This document shows, one piece after another, positions 27,218 to 36,418 of a stretch of DNA of 64,000 bases. The stretch is from Stanieria sp964562685 (GTDB taxonomy: Bacteria; Cyanobacteriota; Cyanobacteriia; Cyanobacteriales; Xenococcaceae). The stretch's first letter is position 1. Every line of letters begins with the position of its first letter. The position numbers were made by a program, and so were the translations under genes. The DNA lies in NCBI GenBank assembly GCA_964562685.1, contig CAZLUP010000015.1:1-64000 (forward strand). Direction: 5' to 3'. Under the pieces are notes generated by a model. That model was given only the letters and a program-made list of their open reading frames with translations, had not been told where the DNA came from and ran no database searches.

Positions 27218-28291
27218 TTATCCATTAATTGATTGAGGTAGACAAACAGTAAAAGTAGTTCCTTTGTCTAATTCAGATTGAACGAAAATTTTCCCTTGAT
27301 GAGTAGCAACAATTTGACGACAAAGATAAAGCCCTAATCCTTTACCAGAACGCCGATGATTACCTTGATGATATCTTTCAAAAATATTTGATAAATTTTC
27401 AGGAGCAATACCAATACCTGTATCTTCTATTTCAATAATAATTTGTCGATCTTTTTGAGATAAATTTATTTTAATATAACCATAATCAGTATATTTAATC
27501 GCATTACCAATTAAGTTAGCGATTAGTCTTCGTAATTCAATGCGATCGCCATAAATTTTGTTAACTTCTGGAGCTAAATCTTGTTTGATTTCCAAATTTT
27601 TTTCTGCTGCTAAAGGTTGAAGTTCAGCTACCACTTCTTTAATTAATGATTGAATTTCACAGGGGATAAAACTAAGAATCTTACCACCCACTTCATAGTG
27701 ATGAGCTTCCAGCAGGGTATTTAACATTTGAAGAAGATTGTCATTACTACTAATAATCTGAGTAATTGCTTCTTTCATTTCTGCTGTAATTTCGCCAAAA
27801 GCTTCTTGCTGCATCAAAGCTAACATTCGATTAGCTGCCACCAGGGGAGTACGCAAGTCATGAGTTAAACAAGAGACAAAATTTTCCCGTTGATCGATAG
27901 TTTGTTTGAGACGCAACATTGAACGAACCCGAGCTTGTAGTTCGTCAATTTGAACTGGTTTACGAATAAACTCATCTGCCCCTGCATCCAAACCTTCTAC
28001 TAGACTAGATTCTTCTCTGGCGGTAATTAAAATAATGGGAATATAAGACAAATTAAGCTCTTGACGAACTCGGCGAGTTACTTCATAACCATCCATGCCA
28101 GGCATCATGACATCGAGCAGAATTAGAGCGGGCGGAGATTTTTGAATTTGTCTTAAAGCTGTAGCACCATCATTAACTAAAACAACTTGATGTCCTTCTT
28201 GTTCCAAAGCTAGTTGAATCAAAAAAAGATTATCAGGAATATCATCTACAGCTAAGATGTAGCCAGCCTTGACACTCTGCCGATCAGACAT
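27218..28291 (-). CDS. Hybrid receiver-histidine kinase
   Basis: A receiver domain (about residues 10-125; Asp in LILLDVMMPGMDGYEVT, Lys in FIRKPVQ) is followed by a HisKA domain with the phospho-acceptor in CLTHDLRTPLVA and an ATPase domain (N box LIGNAIKYT, G boxes DTGIGIAPE and GKGLGLYL). The order REC-HK makes it a cytoplasmic phosphorelay kinase driven by an upstream kinase. There is no membrane or sensor domain. It follows the next kinase gene on the same strand after 62 bp, so the two are likely co-transcribed. Confidence 0.9.
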   Translation of the reverse strand: MSDRQSVKAGYILAVDDIPDNLFLIQLALEQEGHQVVLVNDGATALRQIQKSPPALILLDVMMPGMDGYEVTRRVRQELNLSYIPIILITAREESSLVEGLDAGADEFIRKPVQIDELQARVRSMLRLKQTIDQRENFVSCLTHDLRTPLVAANRMLALMQQEAFGEITAEMKEAITQIISSNDNLLQMLNTLLEAHHYEVGGKILSFIPCEIQSLIKEVVAELQPLAAEKNLEIKQDLAPEVNKIYGDRIELRRLIANLIGNAIKYTDYGYIKINLSQKDRQIIIEIEDTGIGIAPENLSNIFERYHQGNHRRSGKGLGLYLCRQIVATHQGKIFVQSELDKGTTFTVCLPQSING

Positions 28292-28353
28292 TTTTTACAA
28301 AAATTAATTTTAGGTTTTTTTAAATACTTTTCATTCTATACAAAAGGATATAT

Positions 28354-29562
28354 TTAAACATTAGCCTTTCGAGGGATTTCAACTTCAAAGATTGAACCTT
28401 TTCCCAATTGACTTTGAACTGAAATTGTTCCTCCAATCATTTTGACTAATGAGTCAGTAATTGCCAAGCCTAAACCTGTTCCTGAATATTTACGAGTAAA
28501 AGTTTGGTCGATTTGTCGAAACGCTTGAAAAATAGCTTTGAGATTTTCTGGTGCAATTCCAATGCCTGTATCTTCAACTGCGAGCGCAATTAAGTCGGAG
28601 TTAATTTCTGTGATAGTGACTTGTACTTCTCCGTGTTCAGTAAATTTAATCGCATTAGAAATTAAATTAATTAAAATTCGTTTGATACTGTGTTTATCTT
28701 GATAGACTATTTGATTGTTTAAATTAATGTCTGTTTTTAAGTCAATTTTTTGTTGGATTGCTAGAGAACGTAATTCTTCTACTGTAAGTAGAACTAGTTG
28801 AACTAAATCGAATTCCTGAAAAGAAAGTTCTAATTTACCTGCTTCAATTTTGGAAAAATCGAGCATTTCATTAATCATATTAAGCAGGTTTTGACTATTG
28901 TTAAAAATACGTTCTACCAGATCTTGTTGTGTTTTAGATAAAGGATCGGGATACTGACGTAATAATAATTGCGAAAAACCCATAATTGCGTTCATTGGAG
29001 TCCGCAATTCATGAGACATAGTTGCTAAAAACTGAGATTTAAGATTATAAGCTTCTTGTAATTCGAGATTTTTTAACTGAATTTGTTGTTGTTTTTGTTC
29101 TAATTCTTTATTTTTTTCTAATAATAATTCGTTAGTTTGGCGTAGTTGATGATTTGCGATCGCAACTGCTTTTTCTGCTTGATAAAGACGAATAGCATTT
29201 TTAATAGATTTACTAAGAGTAAGCGGATCAATTTTGCTTTTGGCAAGATAGTCCGACGCTCCCGCTTTCATGATTTCTACAGCAATTTCTTCATCTCCTT
29301 GTCCTGTTAACACAATGAAAGGAGTATCTATTTTTAGTTGTTTAATTTGACTGATTAATTCTAAACCAGTACAGTCGGGCAAGCGGTAATCAAGTAAAAT
29401 AATTTCAAAAGATTGCTCAACCAAATTAGCTATTGCCGACTTACTAGCATCAGCTTCAGTAAGTTCGATTTTTAATGGGGTTTTTTTAAGGGCGCGTTTA
29501 ACTGCAATACGATCTACTTCATCATCATCTACTAATAAAATTTTTAAATTGTCATAAGTCAT
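28354..29562 (-). CDS. Hybrid receiver-histidine kinase with coiled coil
   Basis: An N-terminal receiver (about residues 5-125; Asp in IILLDYRLPDCTG, Lys in DYLAKSK) is joined by a Gln/Glu/Leu-rich coiled coil (about 135-175) to HisKA (ATMSHELRTPMNA) and an ATPase domain (LISNAIKFT, DTGIGIAPE, GTGLGLAI). It has no sensor domain, so it should take phosphate from a partner kinase, likely the one at 30411-33155. It lies 38 bp downstream of the small receiver gene. Together they form a likely phosphorelay operon. Confidence 0.9.
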   Translation of the reverse strand: MTYDNLKILLVDDDEVDRIAVKRALKKTPLKIELTEADASKSAIANLVEQSFEIILLDYRLPDCTGLELISQIKQLKIDTPFIVLTGQGDEEIAVEIMKAGASDYLAKSKIDPLTLSKSIKNAIRLYQAEKAVAIANHQLRQTNELLLEKNKELEQKQQQIQLKNLELQEAYNLKSQFLATMSHELRTPMNAIMGFSQLLLRQYPDPLSKTQQDLVERIFNNSQNLLNMINEMLDFSKIEAGKLELSFQEFDLVQLVLLTVEELRSLAIQQKIDLKTDINLNNQIVYQDKHSIKRILINLISNAIKFTEHGEVQVTITEINSDLIALAVEDTGIGIAPENLKAIFQAFRQIDQTFTRKYSGTGLGLAITDSLVKMIGGTISVQSQLGKGSIFEVEIPRKANV

Positions 29563-29600
29563 TGGTTATATTTATTGTTCTGGCTGGTTGCTGACCGCAA

Positions 29601-30032
29601 TTAAGGCATCTCACACAAAGTCCAGTACTTGTTTAAAGTACTCATTACTTCAGCGAAATTAGCAAATGTAACTGGTTTGAGAATATAACCTGCTACATTC
29701 AAGTTGTAGGCTTCAATTCTATCTTTGTCTTCGTCAGAGGTAGTCATGACAATGACTGGGGTTGGTCTTAATTCGGGATCTTCTCGAAGTTTATGAAGAA
29801 ACTCTAGCCCATTCATTTTGGGCATATTAAGATCCAATAAAATCAACCGTCGTGTTTTAGGGACTACCGGGGGTTGATTGTCATGAGAACGTAACATTTC
29901 TAAGGCTTCTAAACCATTTTCTGCTACGTAAAGAGGGTTGGTAATATGGTTTTTTTTAAACGCTCTTCTCACATTCATGACATCAACTTGGTCGTCTTCA
30001 ATGAGCAAGATATTAATGATTTTTTCCTCCAT
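29601..30032 (-). CDS. Single-domain response regulator (Rcp1-like)
   Basis: The 143-aa protein is a lone receiver: acidic residues in LLIEDDQVDVM, phospho-acceptor Asp in RLILLDLNMPKMNGLEFL, and Lys in GYILKPVTF. The long loop after strand 3 and the sequence FKKNHITNPLYVAENGLEAL resemble Rcp1, the partner of bacteriophytochrome kinases in cyanobacteria. It lies 378 bp downstream of a PAS-rich kinase whose HisKA (ASHDLKAPLRA) is of the Cph1 type, so these two probably form a pair. Confidence 0.9.
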   Translation of the reverse strand: MEEKIINILLIEDDQVDVMNVRRAFKKNHITNPLYVAENGLEALEMLRSHDNQPPVVPKTRRLILLDLNMPKMNGLEFLHKLREDPELRPTPVIVMTTSDEDKDRIEAYNLNVAGYILKPVTFANFAEVMSTLNKYWTLCEMP

Positions 30033-30410
30033 TATTCTCCTAACAAGATCTTGAATATATTATTGATTTAATTGTGATGGGAGTAATATTTTTAACTTAA
30101 ATCCTTAGATTAACTCTTTTTTTCTATTTTGTCTAAACCAGGCAATGTTAGAGTGTTCTAAGGAACAAGGTTAAATTCAAGATTACCCGACACTCATCAA
30201 CAAAATTAACAAGATCATAATTATGTTAAAAAGTTTTTAAAAACCTTGCCTCGGCTAAAAGATATAGAATTAAATAAAGTTTTGATTAAGTTAATTTGCT
30301 AAGAAATTTACTTTTTCAAGCTCCGCTTTTTGGTTGTTATTAGTTAATTTTAATCAAGTTTTAGTTTAAGGCTTACTGCTGTGAATCTGGCTGATTAGTT
30401 TACGAAAAAA
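30033..30410. other. Intergenic region between kinase and Rcp1-like genes
   Basis: About 380 bp, AT-rich, without a reading frame or clear terminator. It probably holds a promoter for the receiver gene and the two downstream kinases. Confidence 0.35.
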
Positions 30411-33155
30411 TTAGTTTTTTTTCCAAGTAAACCGAAAGCTAGTTCCTTGTCCTAGTTGTGATTTTATTGCGATCGCTCCTCCTTGATTTTCTACGGCTTT
30501 TTTAACAATTGATAATCCAATACCTGTGCTTTCTTTGTTGTCTCTTGCATCCAAGGTTTGAAAAATCGTGAAGATTCTATCATGATATTTAGGATCGATC
30601 CCTTTCCCATCATCAGTAATGGTAAATTCATAAAAATTTTCTTGTTCAACCACAGAGATAGAAACTTTACCATCTTGACGTGGATGATGCTTAATAGCGT
30701 TGTCAATCAAATTGCTCAAAGTCTGCTGCAAAGGCAATAATTGGGTTCGGAAAGTAGGCATTTCTCCAATAATTTCAATGGTAAATTCGGGTGGTATTAC
30801 CATTGAATCAATGATCTCGTTCAAAAGTCGCTCAACAGAGACTATTTGAGATTCTGAGTTGACTCGACCCACGCGAGAATAAGCCAGTAAACCATTGATC
30901 AAATTTTCGAGTCGGTGGACTCTGCCCCGCAATAAGTTTAAATTGTGTCTGGTATCGTCGTCGAGTTTATCTTCTAAGTCTTCTTCGAGCCACTCCGATA
31001 AATTTGCGATCGCTCTCAATGGTGCTTTAAGATCATGAGAAGCCACATAGGCAAATTGATCCAATTCTTGATTGCGTTTTTCAAGTTGACTAGTTGTGGC
31101 TAGCAAAATCTTATTGACTTGTTCTAATTGAGAAGTGCGTTGTCTGACTCTTGCTTCTAATTCTTCGTTAAGTTGGGCAAGAGCAGCTTGAGCTTGTTTA
31201 CGTTCGGTAATATCGGTTTCTGCACCAACCATGCGTAAGATCTGACCAATTTCATCCCAAACTGCCTGTCCTTGGGTAAGAATCCAACGATAAGAACCAT
31301 CACGATGTAAAGTTCGATATTCCAGATGAAAAGGAAGCCGTTTGGTAAAGTGTTGCTCTAAAGCTTTCATAACTAACTCATAATCATCAGGATGAATTAG
31401 TTCTGCCCATTGCTCAAAATTATCTCTAATTTCATCATTGTGATAACCACGCATCTCTTTCCAGCGAGGCGAGTAATAAACTTCGTTAGTTTGGACGTTC
31501 CAATCCCAAATTCCATCTCCTGTACTTTGAATTGCTAGTTGCCAGCGTTGTTGGCTTTTTCTTAATTCTTCTTGAATTTTTTTACTAACTGTAATATCTC
31601 TACCTTCGGGAATTAATAAGCTAACTTGCCCAGTTTCATCGTGAACTGGTTTGAGAGAAAAATCAATGGTGGCAATTCGATTGTTTGCCCCCATGACATC
31701 TACTTCATAACGAATAAACTCTCCTGATGCAGCTTGGGCAATTGCTTGTTGAAGTTGCTGTTGAGTTTGGGCATTGATCCGCCACCAAGGAGCTTCCCAA
31801 AAAGGACGATTGACTGCTTCTTCTAATTTAAATCCACCAAAATCAAGAGCAGTTTGATTAGCTTCTAATAAAGTTCCATCTGGTTTTAGTAAACCAATAA
31901 ACTGAAACATCGAGTTAAAAATAGCTCGAAAACGTCGTTCACTTTCTCGCAAATCTTGTTCGATTTGCTTACGAGTACTAATATTTTCAATTAAAGCAAC
32001 AAAATATAAAGGTTGATTTTGTCCATTTTTAACCACCGAGACACTGATACTGACCCAAACAATTTCACCTTGTTTATTGAGGTATCTTTTTTCGATTTGG
32101 CAGGAGTTAATTTCGCCTGCAATTAACTGTTCAACATATAACAAATCTCGGTCTAAATCTGCGGGATAGGTAATTGATTGAAAATTAGTTGCCAATAACT
32201 CTGCTTCTGAATAACCCAACATCTGACATAAAGCAGCATTAATTTCTAACCATTGTCCTTCTAAGGAGACAATCGCCATGCCAATGGCAGCGTTACTAAA
32301 AGCTTCTGAAAAACGAGCTTCACTTTCTTGTAAAGCTTGCTCAATTCGTTGACGTTCAGTAATATCGCGCATGGCTACTACTGCCCCTAACTTTTCGCCG
32401 TCGGGGGCAATAATCGGATCTCCATTAGCTAACAACAAACGAGGTTTACCTTGTTTGGGAATGATCATCATTTCTACATTTCGGACTGCTTCTCCTTTTA
32501 ATGCCCGAAACAAAGGAATGTCTTCTGAAGACATCATTGTCTGACCATCAGGTAAATAGAGATCGTAATATTGCGCCCACTCTTTACTAGGAATAGATTT
32601 TTGAGGTAAGCCGTGAAATTCTTGAGTTGCTTGATTAAATAAAGTCAATAAACCATTTTGGTCACAGGCAACAATACCATCAGAAAGATTATTGAGTAGT
32701 GTCTTCAGAAAATGTTTTTCTTTGATTAATTCTGCTTCTGCTTGCTGACGTTCTTTAATTTGTTGTTGCATTTGTCGAGGAGAAGGTAACGCAACAATTT
32801 CTGGAATTTCTTTAATTAGAGCGATCGCAGTTAATAAAGAAACATAGGCGGTCATTGCCTTAAGATTTCCTGCTAACCAATAATTAGGATGCCATAAAGT
32901 CCAAATATCAAAGGCGTGACCGATGCCACAAGAAACAATAAAAGCAGCAAATAACAAAAAAATCCCGTTAAATGGGATATCTGGTCGTTTCCGCAGGATA
33001 TAAACTAACGTAAAAGGGATTGAAAAGTAAGACAACGCAATTACTGCGTTACTAAGCACATGCAGCCCTACTAGCCCCGGCTTCCATAAATAGCACATCC
33101 CGTGGGGCATAAAAGAAGAATTAGCCAAGAGAAGCTCAGTTAAGTTTAGCAGCAT
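30411..33155 (-). CDS. Histidine kinase with ethylene-receptor-like membrane domain and PAS repeats
   Basis: The N-terminus (about residues 1-120) has three membrane helices that match the ethylene-binding domain of ETR1 and cyanobacterial SynEtr1: SYFSIPFTLVY, then FIVSCGIGHAFDIWTLWHP. Cys76 and His80 occupy the copper-ligand positions (ETR1 Cys65, His69), and Tyr43 matches Tyr32. The position of ETR1 Asp25 holds Asn36. Four PAS domains follow (about 145-650), then a coiled coil, HisKA (ASHDLKAPLRA) and an ATPase domain (LIDNAIKHH, DDGKGIDPK, STGIGLSI). At 914 aa it is a large sensor. It is divergent from the NarL-type regulator at 33452 and upstream of an Rcp1-like receiver. Confidence 0.88.
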   Translation of the reverse strand: MLLNLTELLLANSSFMPHGMCYLWKPGLVGLHVLSNAVIALSYFSIPFTLVYILRKRPDIPFNGIFLLFAAFIVSCGIGHAFDIWTLWHPNYWLAGNLKAMTAYVSLLTAIALIKEIPEIVALPSPRQMQQQIKERQQAEAELIKEKHFLKTLLNNLSDGIVACDQNGLLTLFNQATQEFHGLPQKSIPSKEWAQYYDLYLPDGQTMMSSEDIPLFRALKGEAVRNVEMMIIPKQGKPRLLLANGDPIIAPDGEKLGAVVAMRDITERQRIEQALQESEARFSEAFSNAAIGMAIVSLEGQWLEINAALCQMLGYSEAELLATNFQSITYPADLDRDLLYVEQLIAGEINSCQIEKRYLNKQGEIVWVSISVSVVKNGQNQPLYFVALIENISTRKQIEQDLRESERRFRAIFNSMFQFIGLLKPDGTLLEANQTALDFGGFKLEEAVNRPFWEAPWWRINAQTQQQLQQAIAQAASGEFIRYEVDVMGANNRIATIDFSLKPVHDETGQVSLLIPEGRDITVSKKIQEELRKSQQRWQLAIQSTGDGIWDWNVQTNEVYYSPRWKEMRGYHNDEIRDNFEQWAELIHPDDYELVMKALEQHFTKRLPFHLEYRTLHRDGSYRWILTQGQAVWDEIGQILRMVGAETDITERKQAQAALAQLNEELEARVRQRTSQLEQVNKILLATTSQLEKRNQELDQFAYVASHDLKAPLRAIANLSEWLEEDLEDKLDDDTRHNLNLLRGRVHRLENLINGLLAYSRVGRVNSESQIVSVERLLNEIIDSMVIPPEFTIEIIGEMPTFRTQLLPLQQTLSNLIDNAIKHHPRQDGKVSISVVEQENFYEFTITDDGKGIDPKYHDRIFTIFQTLDARDNKESTGIGLSIVKKAVENQGGAIAIKSQLGQGTSFRFTWKKN

Positions 33156-33451
33156 TAGTTTAGTCAGAGAAATAGTCGATCTTCTGCAATAACCTAGTAA
33201 ATTTTAACTAAAATTACTTTAAAAAAAGATGATTTAAACAAAAAGGTACTAATATATAAAAAAAATAATTCTTCTTGCATCTATCTTGGGATAGATTTTT
33301 ATCAGACAAAGAATAAGTCATGATTAAAAACAGATAAATCTCTCACCAGATATATTTCCCCAGTAAGATGAAGTTGAAAACCGATTATTAGATATTCTAT
33401 AAGGATTAGTAATTTAGCTCTACTTAATTTGTAATTAATCTATCTATAGTA
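33156..33451. promoter_or_regulatory. Divergent promoter region, ethylene-receptor-like kinase / NarL regulator
   Basis: About 300 bp between two divergent signalling genes. It is AT-rich; I see no palindrome clear enough to call an operator. Shared control of the two genes is possible. Confidence 0.35.
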
Positions 33452-34195
33452 ATGAGTAAAATAAGCGTTGTTTTAATTGAAGACCATGACCTTAGCCGTA
33501 TTGGTTTATGTGCTGCTCTCAAACAATATCCAGATATAGAAATTGTTGATAACGCTGCTAATGGTACAGCAGGATTACAAAAAATTAAAACCCATCAACC
33601 TGATGTAGCCTTAGTAGATATTGGTTTACCAGACATAGATGGGATTGAAATAACCCAACAGTTAAAGCAATACCAAGCTGAAACGGACGGTTTCAAAACT
33701 AAAATTTTGATTTTAACCATGCATGACAGTGAAGATTCGGTCATGGCTGCTTTTGCTGCGGGTGCAGATTCTTACAGCCTTAAAGATGTCAGCATGGATA
33801 ACTTAGTTCAAGCAATTCGCACTACCTATGAAGGGAATTCTTGGATTGATCCTGCGATCGCTAAAATTGTTTTAAAACAAGCTAAGACTACTAAACCTAT
33901 TATCCTTACTTCGGGAAAAACTGCACCACCAAGTGAAGACACCTCTCATTCCCAATCAATTGATGCTGTCGAGGAAGAATATCAACAATTACTAGAAACT
34001 TATCCTTTGACTGACCGAGAATTAGAAGTACTAGAATTGATCGTGGCAGGCTGTAGCAATGCTGAAATTGCTGAAAAACTATATATTACCGTTGGTACAG
34101 TGAAAACCCACGTTTGTCATATTCTCAACAAGCTTTGTGCTGATGACCGAACTCAGGCAGCAGTTCGTGCTTTACGGGCTGGTTTGGTAAAATAA
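33452..34195 (+). CDS. NarL/FixJ-family response regulator
   Basis: A receiver (about residues 4-125; acidic pair in VLIEDHDLSR, Asp in VALVDIGLPDIDG, Lys in DSYSLKDVS) is joined by a linker of about 45 residues to a LuxR-type HTH (about 180-245, LTDRELEVLELIVAGCSNAEIA and VGTVKTHVCHIL). The 247-aa length is normal. It is transcribed divergently from the ethylene-receptor-like kinase and may be its output. A hairpin follows the stop. Confidence 0.92.
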   Translation: MSKISVVLIEDHDLSRIGLCAALKQYPDIEIVDNAANGTAGLQKIKTHQPDVALVDIGLPDIDGIEITQQLKQYQAETDGFKTKILILTMHDSEDSVMAAFAAGADSYSLKDVSMDNLVQAIRTTYEGNSWIDPAIAKIVLKQAKTTKPIILTSGKTAPPSEDTSHSQSIDAVEEEYQQLLETYPLTDRELEVLELIVAGCSNAEIAEKLYITVGTVKTHVCHILNKLCADDRTQAAVRALRAGLVK

Positions 34196-34204
34196 GCCAA
34201 GGGC

Positions 34205-34241
34205 TAGTTTAAGTGGGCAAAGCCCACACTACTTTAAACTA
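34205..34241. terminator. Nested hairpin, NarL regulator / HCP (bidirectional)
   Basis: An inner GTGGGC/GCCCAC stem with an AAA loop lies inside outer TAGTTTAA/TTAAACTA arms. It spans exactly the gap between two convergent genes, which suits a two-way terminator. Confidence 0.65.
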
Positions 34242-34724
34242 CTAAATGTCTGCACCCGATTTAGGTTCTTGACCAGCATCGATCACAGCTTCTCTTAAAA
34301 AAGTAATTTGTTGTTCAAAATCACTGCCTTCAATGTCGGATAACAATTGTTGAACACTACTACTAGGTTCATAATTTTCTGGCATAGGAATAATAATGCC
34401 TTCATCCATTCCTTGAGCCAAATAATACCAAAATAGTAATTTAGTATTTTCACTAAGTGAACCGTATTCGCGACAAATTAAACAATCTTGTTTTTCAATA
34501 ATCTGACGCTGTACGTTTAGTTGTTCTTCATGGGATAATTCTTTTACTTGATTAAATAAACCTTCTGCAATTGTATCGGCAGCTGCACCAGGTGCAGCAG
34601 GAGTAACTGAAGTACCGATTTTGGTGTAGACGTACCAAAGAAAAGCTAATTTTTCATCAGTACTTAATCTTTGATAAGCACCTAATGCGGATTTGACTGT
34701 TGCATCAACGTTGTTAGATACCAT
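34242..34724 (-). CDS. Helical carotenoid protein (OCP N-terminal domain homologue)
   Basis: The 160-aa protein is the all-helical N-terminal domain of the orange carotenoid protein with no C-terminal NTF2-like domain, so it is an HCP. Recognisable segments are STDEKLAFLWYVYTKIGTSV, TPAAPGAAADTIAEGLFNQ and LSENTKLLFWYYLAQGM. Carotenoid-contact residues correspond: Trp30 (OCP Trp41), Tyr33 (Tyr44) and Trp99 (Trp110). Arg144 matches OCP Arg155, needed for phycobilisome binding in OCP. HCPs bind carotenoid and quench singlet oxygen; some quench phycobilisomes. The clade is not assignable by eye. No C-terminal-domain homologue is in the window. Confidence 0.92.
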   Translation of the reverse strand: MVSNNVDATVKSALGAYQRLSTDEKLAFLWYVYTKIGTSVTPAAPGAAADTIAEGLFNQVKELSHEEQLNVQRQIIEKQDCLICREYGSLSENTKLLFWYYLAQGMDEGIIIPMPENYEPSSSVQQLLSDIEGSDFEQQITFLREAVIDAGQEPKSGADI

Positions 34725-35117
34725 AATTTATTGTTCTCCAAGTTTGTAAATCTTGACATTTCACTTAATAGAGTAGTTAAAGATTTAAGCTAAAAATAAC
34801 TATAGAAAGACAGAAATATAACGCAGGATAATTAATTGCTTGCACGACTACAGATAGATGCGAAGGTATTTCAAAAATCAATAACCGTTTTATGATTAAA
34901 ATAAATTTGTATTATTAAATGTTTTAATATCGCTTGAGATTTAAGAATAATTTTTTTATTATAAATATTGTCTTTACTAACTTGAAATTTCTTTCCTAAT
35001 ACAGCAAAGAAAATTTTATTCAACTTAGTATTGTTAATTAATTTATGAGCCAATCCATCAAAGTGCTTCTTTGCCACTTAAGGAATGCCTTTTTTGTTAT
35101 TAAAAAAACAGAAGAAT
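34725..35117. promoter_or_regulatory. Divergent promoter region, HCP / receiver protein
   Basis: About 390 bp between divergent genes. AT-rich with no clear structural RNA. A short open frame on the minus strand (34871-35077, Lys/Ile/Asn-rich) has no similarity I recognise and no strong ribosome site, so I leave it out. Confidence 0.35.
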
Positions 35118-35561
35118 ATGGCAGAGCAAAAGCAAAAGTTTGATGATCTCGACAATGCCGAGACACAAAGTGATGGGTTCATTCCTGCTCGGGGCGAACG
35201 TAAACCGTTGATTTTAGCAATAGATGATGACCAAGATAACTTATTATTTCTCAGCTATATTCTTGTTGCATTGGAATACAATTGTGTAACTACTAGAAGT
35301 AGCCAAGAATTTTTATTATTGGTTAAACAGCTTGTACCAGATTTAATTTTATTAGATATTGTCTTACCAGAAATCAATGGGTTCGATCTAATTTATCAAA
35401 TTAAACAAGATGCTCAAACTGCTCATATTCCTATTATTGCTATCACAGGTTTAACTAACACTGATTACAAAATACAAGTCAAACAAGCTGGTTGCGATGA
35501 TTACCTCATTAAACCATTTTTAATTGAAGACTTAGAAGTTATTTTAGCTCGATATTTCTGA
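35118..35561 (+). CDS. Single-domain response regulator
   Basis: After a charged N-terminal stretch of about 30 residues, the protein is a receiver: acidic residues in LAIDDDQDNLLFLS, Asp in LILLDIVLPEINGFDL, Thr in IAITGLTN and Lys in DYLIKPFL. I start at the ATG at 35118 (MAEQKQKF) because the preceding residues from 35085 look non-coding. It has no output domain. It is divergent from HCP and converges on the DUF2294 gene with 20 bp between, which suggests a functional link to photoprotection, by context only. Confidence 0.85.
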   Translation: MAEQKQKFDDLDNAETQSDGFIPARGERKPLILAIDDDQDNLLFLSYILVALEYNCVTTRSSQEFLLLVKQLVPDLILLDIVLPEINGFDLIYQIKQDAQTAHIPIIAITGLTNTDYKIQVKQAGCDDYLIKPFLIEDLEVILARYF

Positions 35562-35581
35562 GCGGTTTGATCAAACTAGAT

Positions 35582-35950
35582 TTAACTTTCTGGTAATTTT
35601 TGAACGGCAAAAATTACAATCGCACTTGTACAATTAGATTCGAGAGTTGTATCACAAAGAAAATCAATTACTTTAACATTCATTACGTCTTCGATAATTG
35701 TTTTAAGCTGCGGTTTAAGAATACTATCGATCACTTTTCTGACTTTTTTAGCTAGACAAATTTTTTCGTTATTGTTAAGCATTTTCTCTGGTGGGGTGAC
35801 AGTACCTTCCAGAATTACAATCAAAGTGCGCTCAAACAAATAAAAAGATACACTGTCAAGCTGATGTTTAAGTTGGTTTTTATAAATATCCCGAATTTTA
35901 GGAGATAAAACGTCCTCCAATACCTTTTTATTAATTGACAGATTACTCAT
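35582..35950 (-). CDS. DUF2294 family protein
   Basis: The 122-aa protein has the DUF2294 layout: an N-terminal KIRDIYKNQLKHQLDSVSFY, a VILEGTVTPPEKML segment, and a C-terminal half with KPQLKTIIEDVMNVKVIDFL. This family is common in cyanobacteria and firmicutes; its biochemical role is unknown. There is no membrane segment. A remnant of a second DUF2294 gene lies 280 bp further on the same strand, so two copies once stood in tandem or the locus was rearranged. Confidence 0.78.
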   Translation of the reverse strand: MSNLSINKKVLEDVLSPKIRDIYKNQLKHQLDSVSFYLFERTLIVILEGTVTPPEKMLNNNEKICLAKKVRKVIDSILKPQLKTIIEDVMNVKVIDFLCDTTLESNCTSAIVIFAVQKLPES

Positions 35951-36067
35951 TTTTTAAAATTATTTAAATGGTTTGATTATCAAAAAGAAAAAAAATTAAT
36001 TTGTTTTGAACAATAGCATTTCTAACCTCCAATTTATTTCTAAATCAGAGTTAGTCAGATTTTGGTT

Positions 36068-36176
36068 TTATAGCAGTACGCTTTTCGATTAGGACAGAAA
36101 ATATTGGGTTAAAGGGAATAGGGAACAGTAAACAGGCAAAAACATAATGTCCTAATATTTTTCCGTAGTGCTATAA
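36068..36176. mobile_element. Miniature inverted-repeat element (109 bp)
   Basis: The terminal inverted repeats TTATAGCAGTACG and CGTAGTGCTATAA differ at one base. Inner parts also pair: TTAGGACA near the left end matches TGTCCTAA near the right. There is no coding capacity, so it fits a MITE moved in trans. It lies between the intact DUF2294 gene and the remnants at 36.2-36.4 kb. The target-site duplication could not be identified. Confidence 0.6.
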
Positions 36177-36180
36177 CAAG

Positions 36181-36215
36181 GCGCATTTGCACCACCGACG
36201 GTGCAATTAGCGCGC
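36181..36215. repeat. GC-rich palindrome next to the DUF2294 remnant
   Basis: TGCACC and GGTGCA arms flank a 6-base loop, with outer GCGC/GCGC pairs. It lies just past the stop codon of the DUF2294 remnant and could have been its terminator. Confidence 0.5.
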
Positions 36216-36229
36216 TCAAAAAGCCTGAG

Positions 36230-36418
36230 TTAACTCCTAACTTTAGGGATATTATCAGGATTACGCACTTGAGGAGTTTGATCTAGTACTGCAATGATTC
36301 CAGTTCTACCTGTTTGCAAAGTTGCGTCACTGAGCAGATCGATAATTTTTACGTTAATAATTTCTTCAACTACTTGTTTTAGTTCTGGTTGAATAGCATC
36401 ATCTAATTGAGGACGAAT
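36230..36418 (-). pseudogene. DUF2294 gene remnant (C-terminal half only)
   Basis: Reading the minus strand from 36418 to 36230 gives about 62 in-frame codons with PQLDDAIQPELKQVVEEI, NVKIIDLLSDATLQTG and RTGIIAVLDQTPQVRNPD, then a stop. This aligns with the C-terminal half of the intact neighbour (KPQLKTIIEDVMNVKVIDFL). No start codon or N-terminal half exists upstream: the sequence there becomes cpcC read in the other direction. The gene is therefore cut off at its 5' half. It was too short and start-less to be seen as a full open reading frame. Confidence 0.85.

Noticed and set aside
34242..34724. Orange carotenoid protein
   Set aside because: Only the N-terminal helical domain is present; the protein ends after 160 residues, so it is an HCP.
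34871..35077. 68-codon minus-strand frame between HCP and the receiver gene
   Set aside because: Biased AT-rich composition, no ribosome site and no recognisable similarity.
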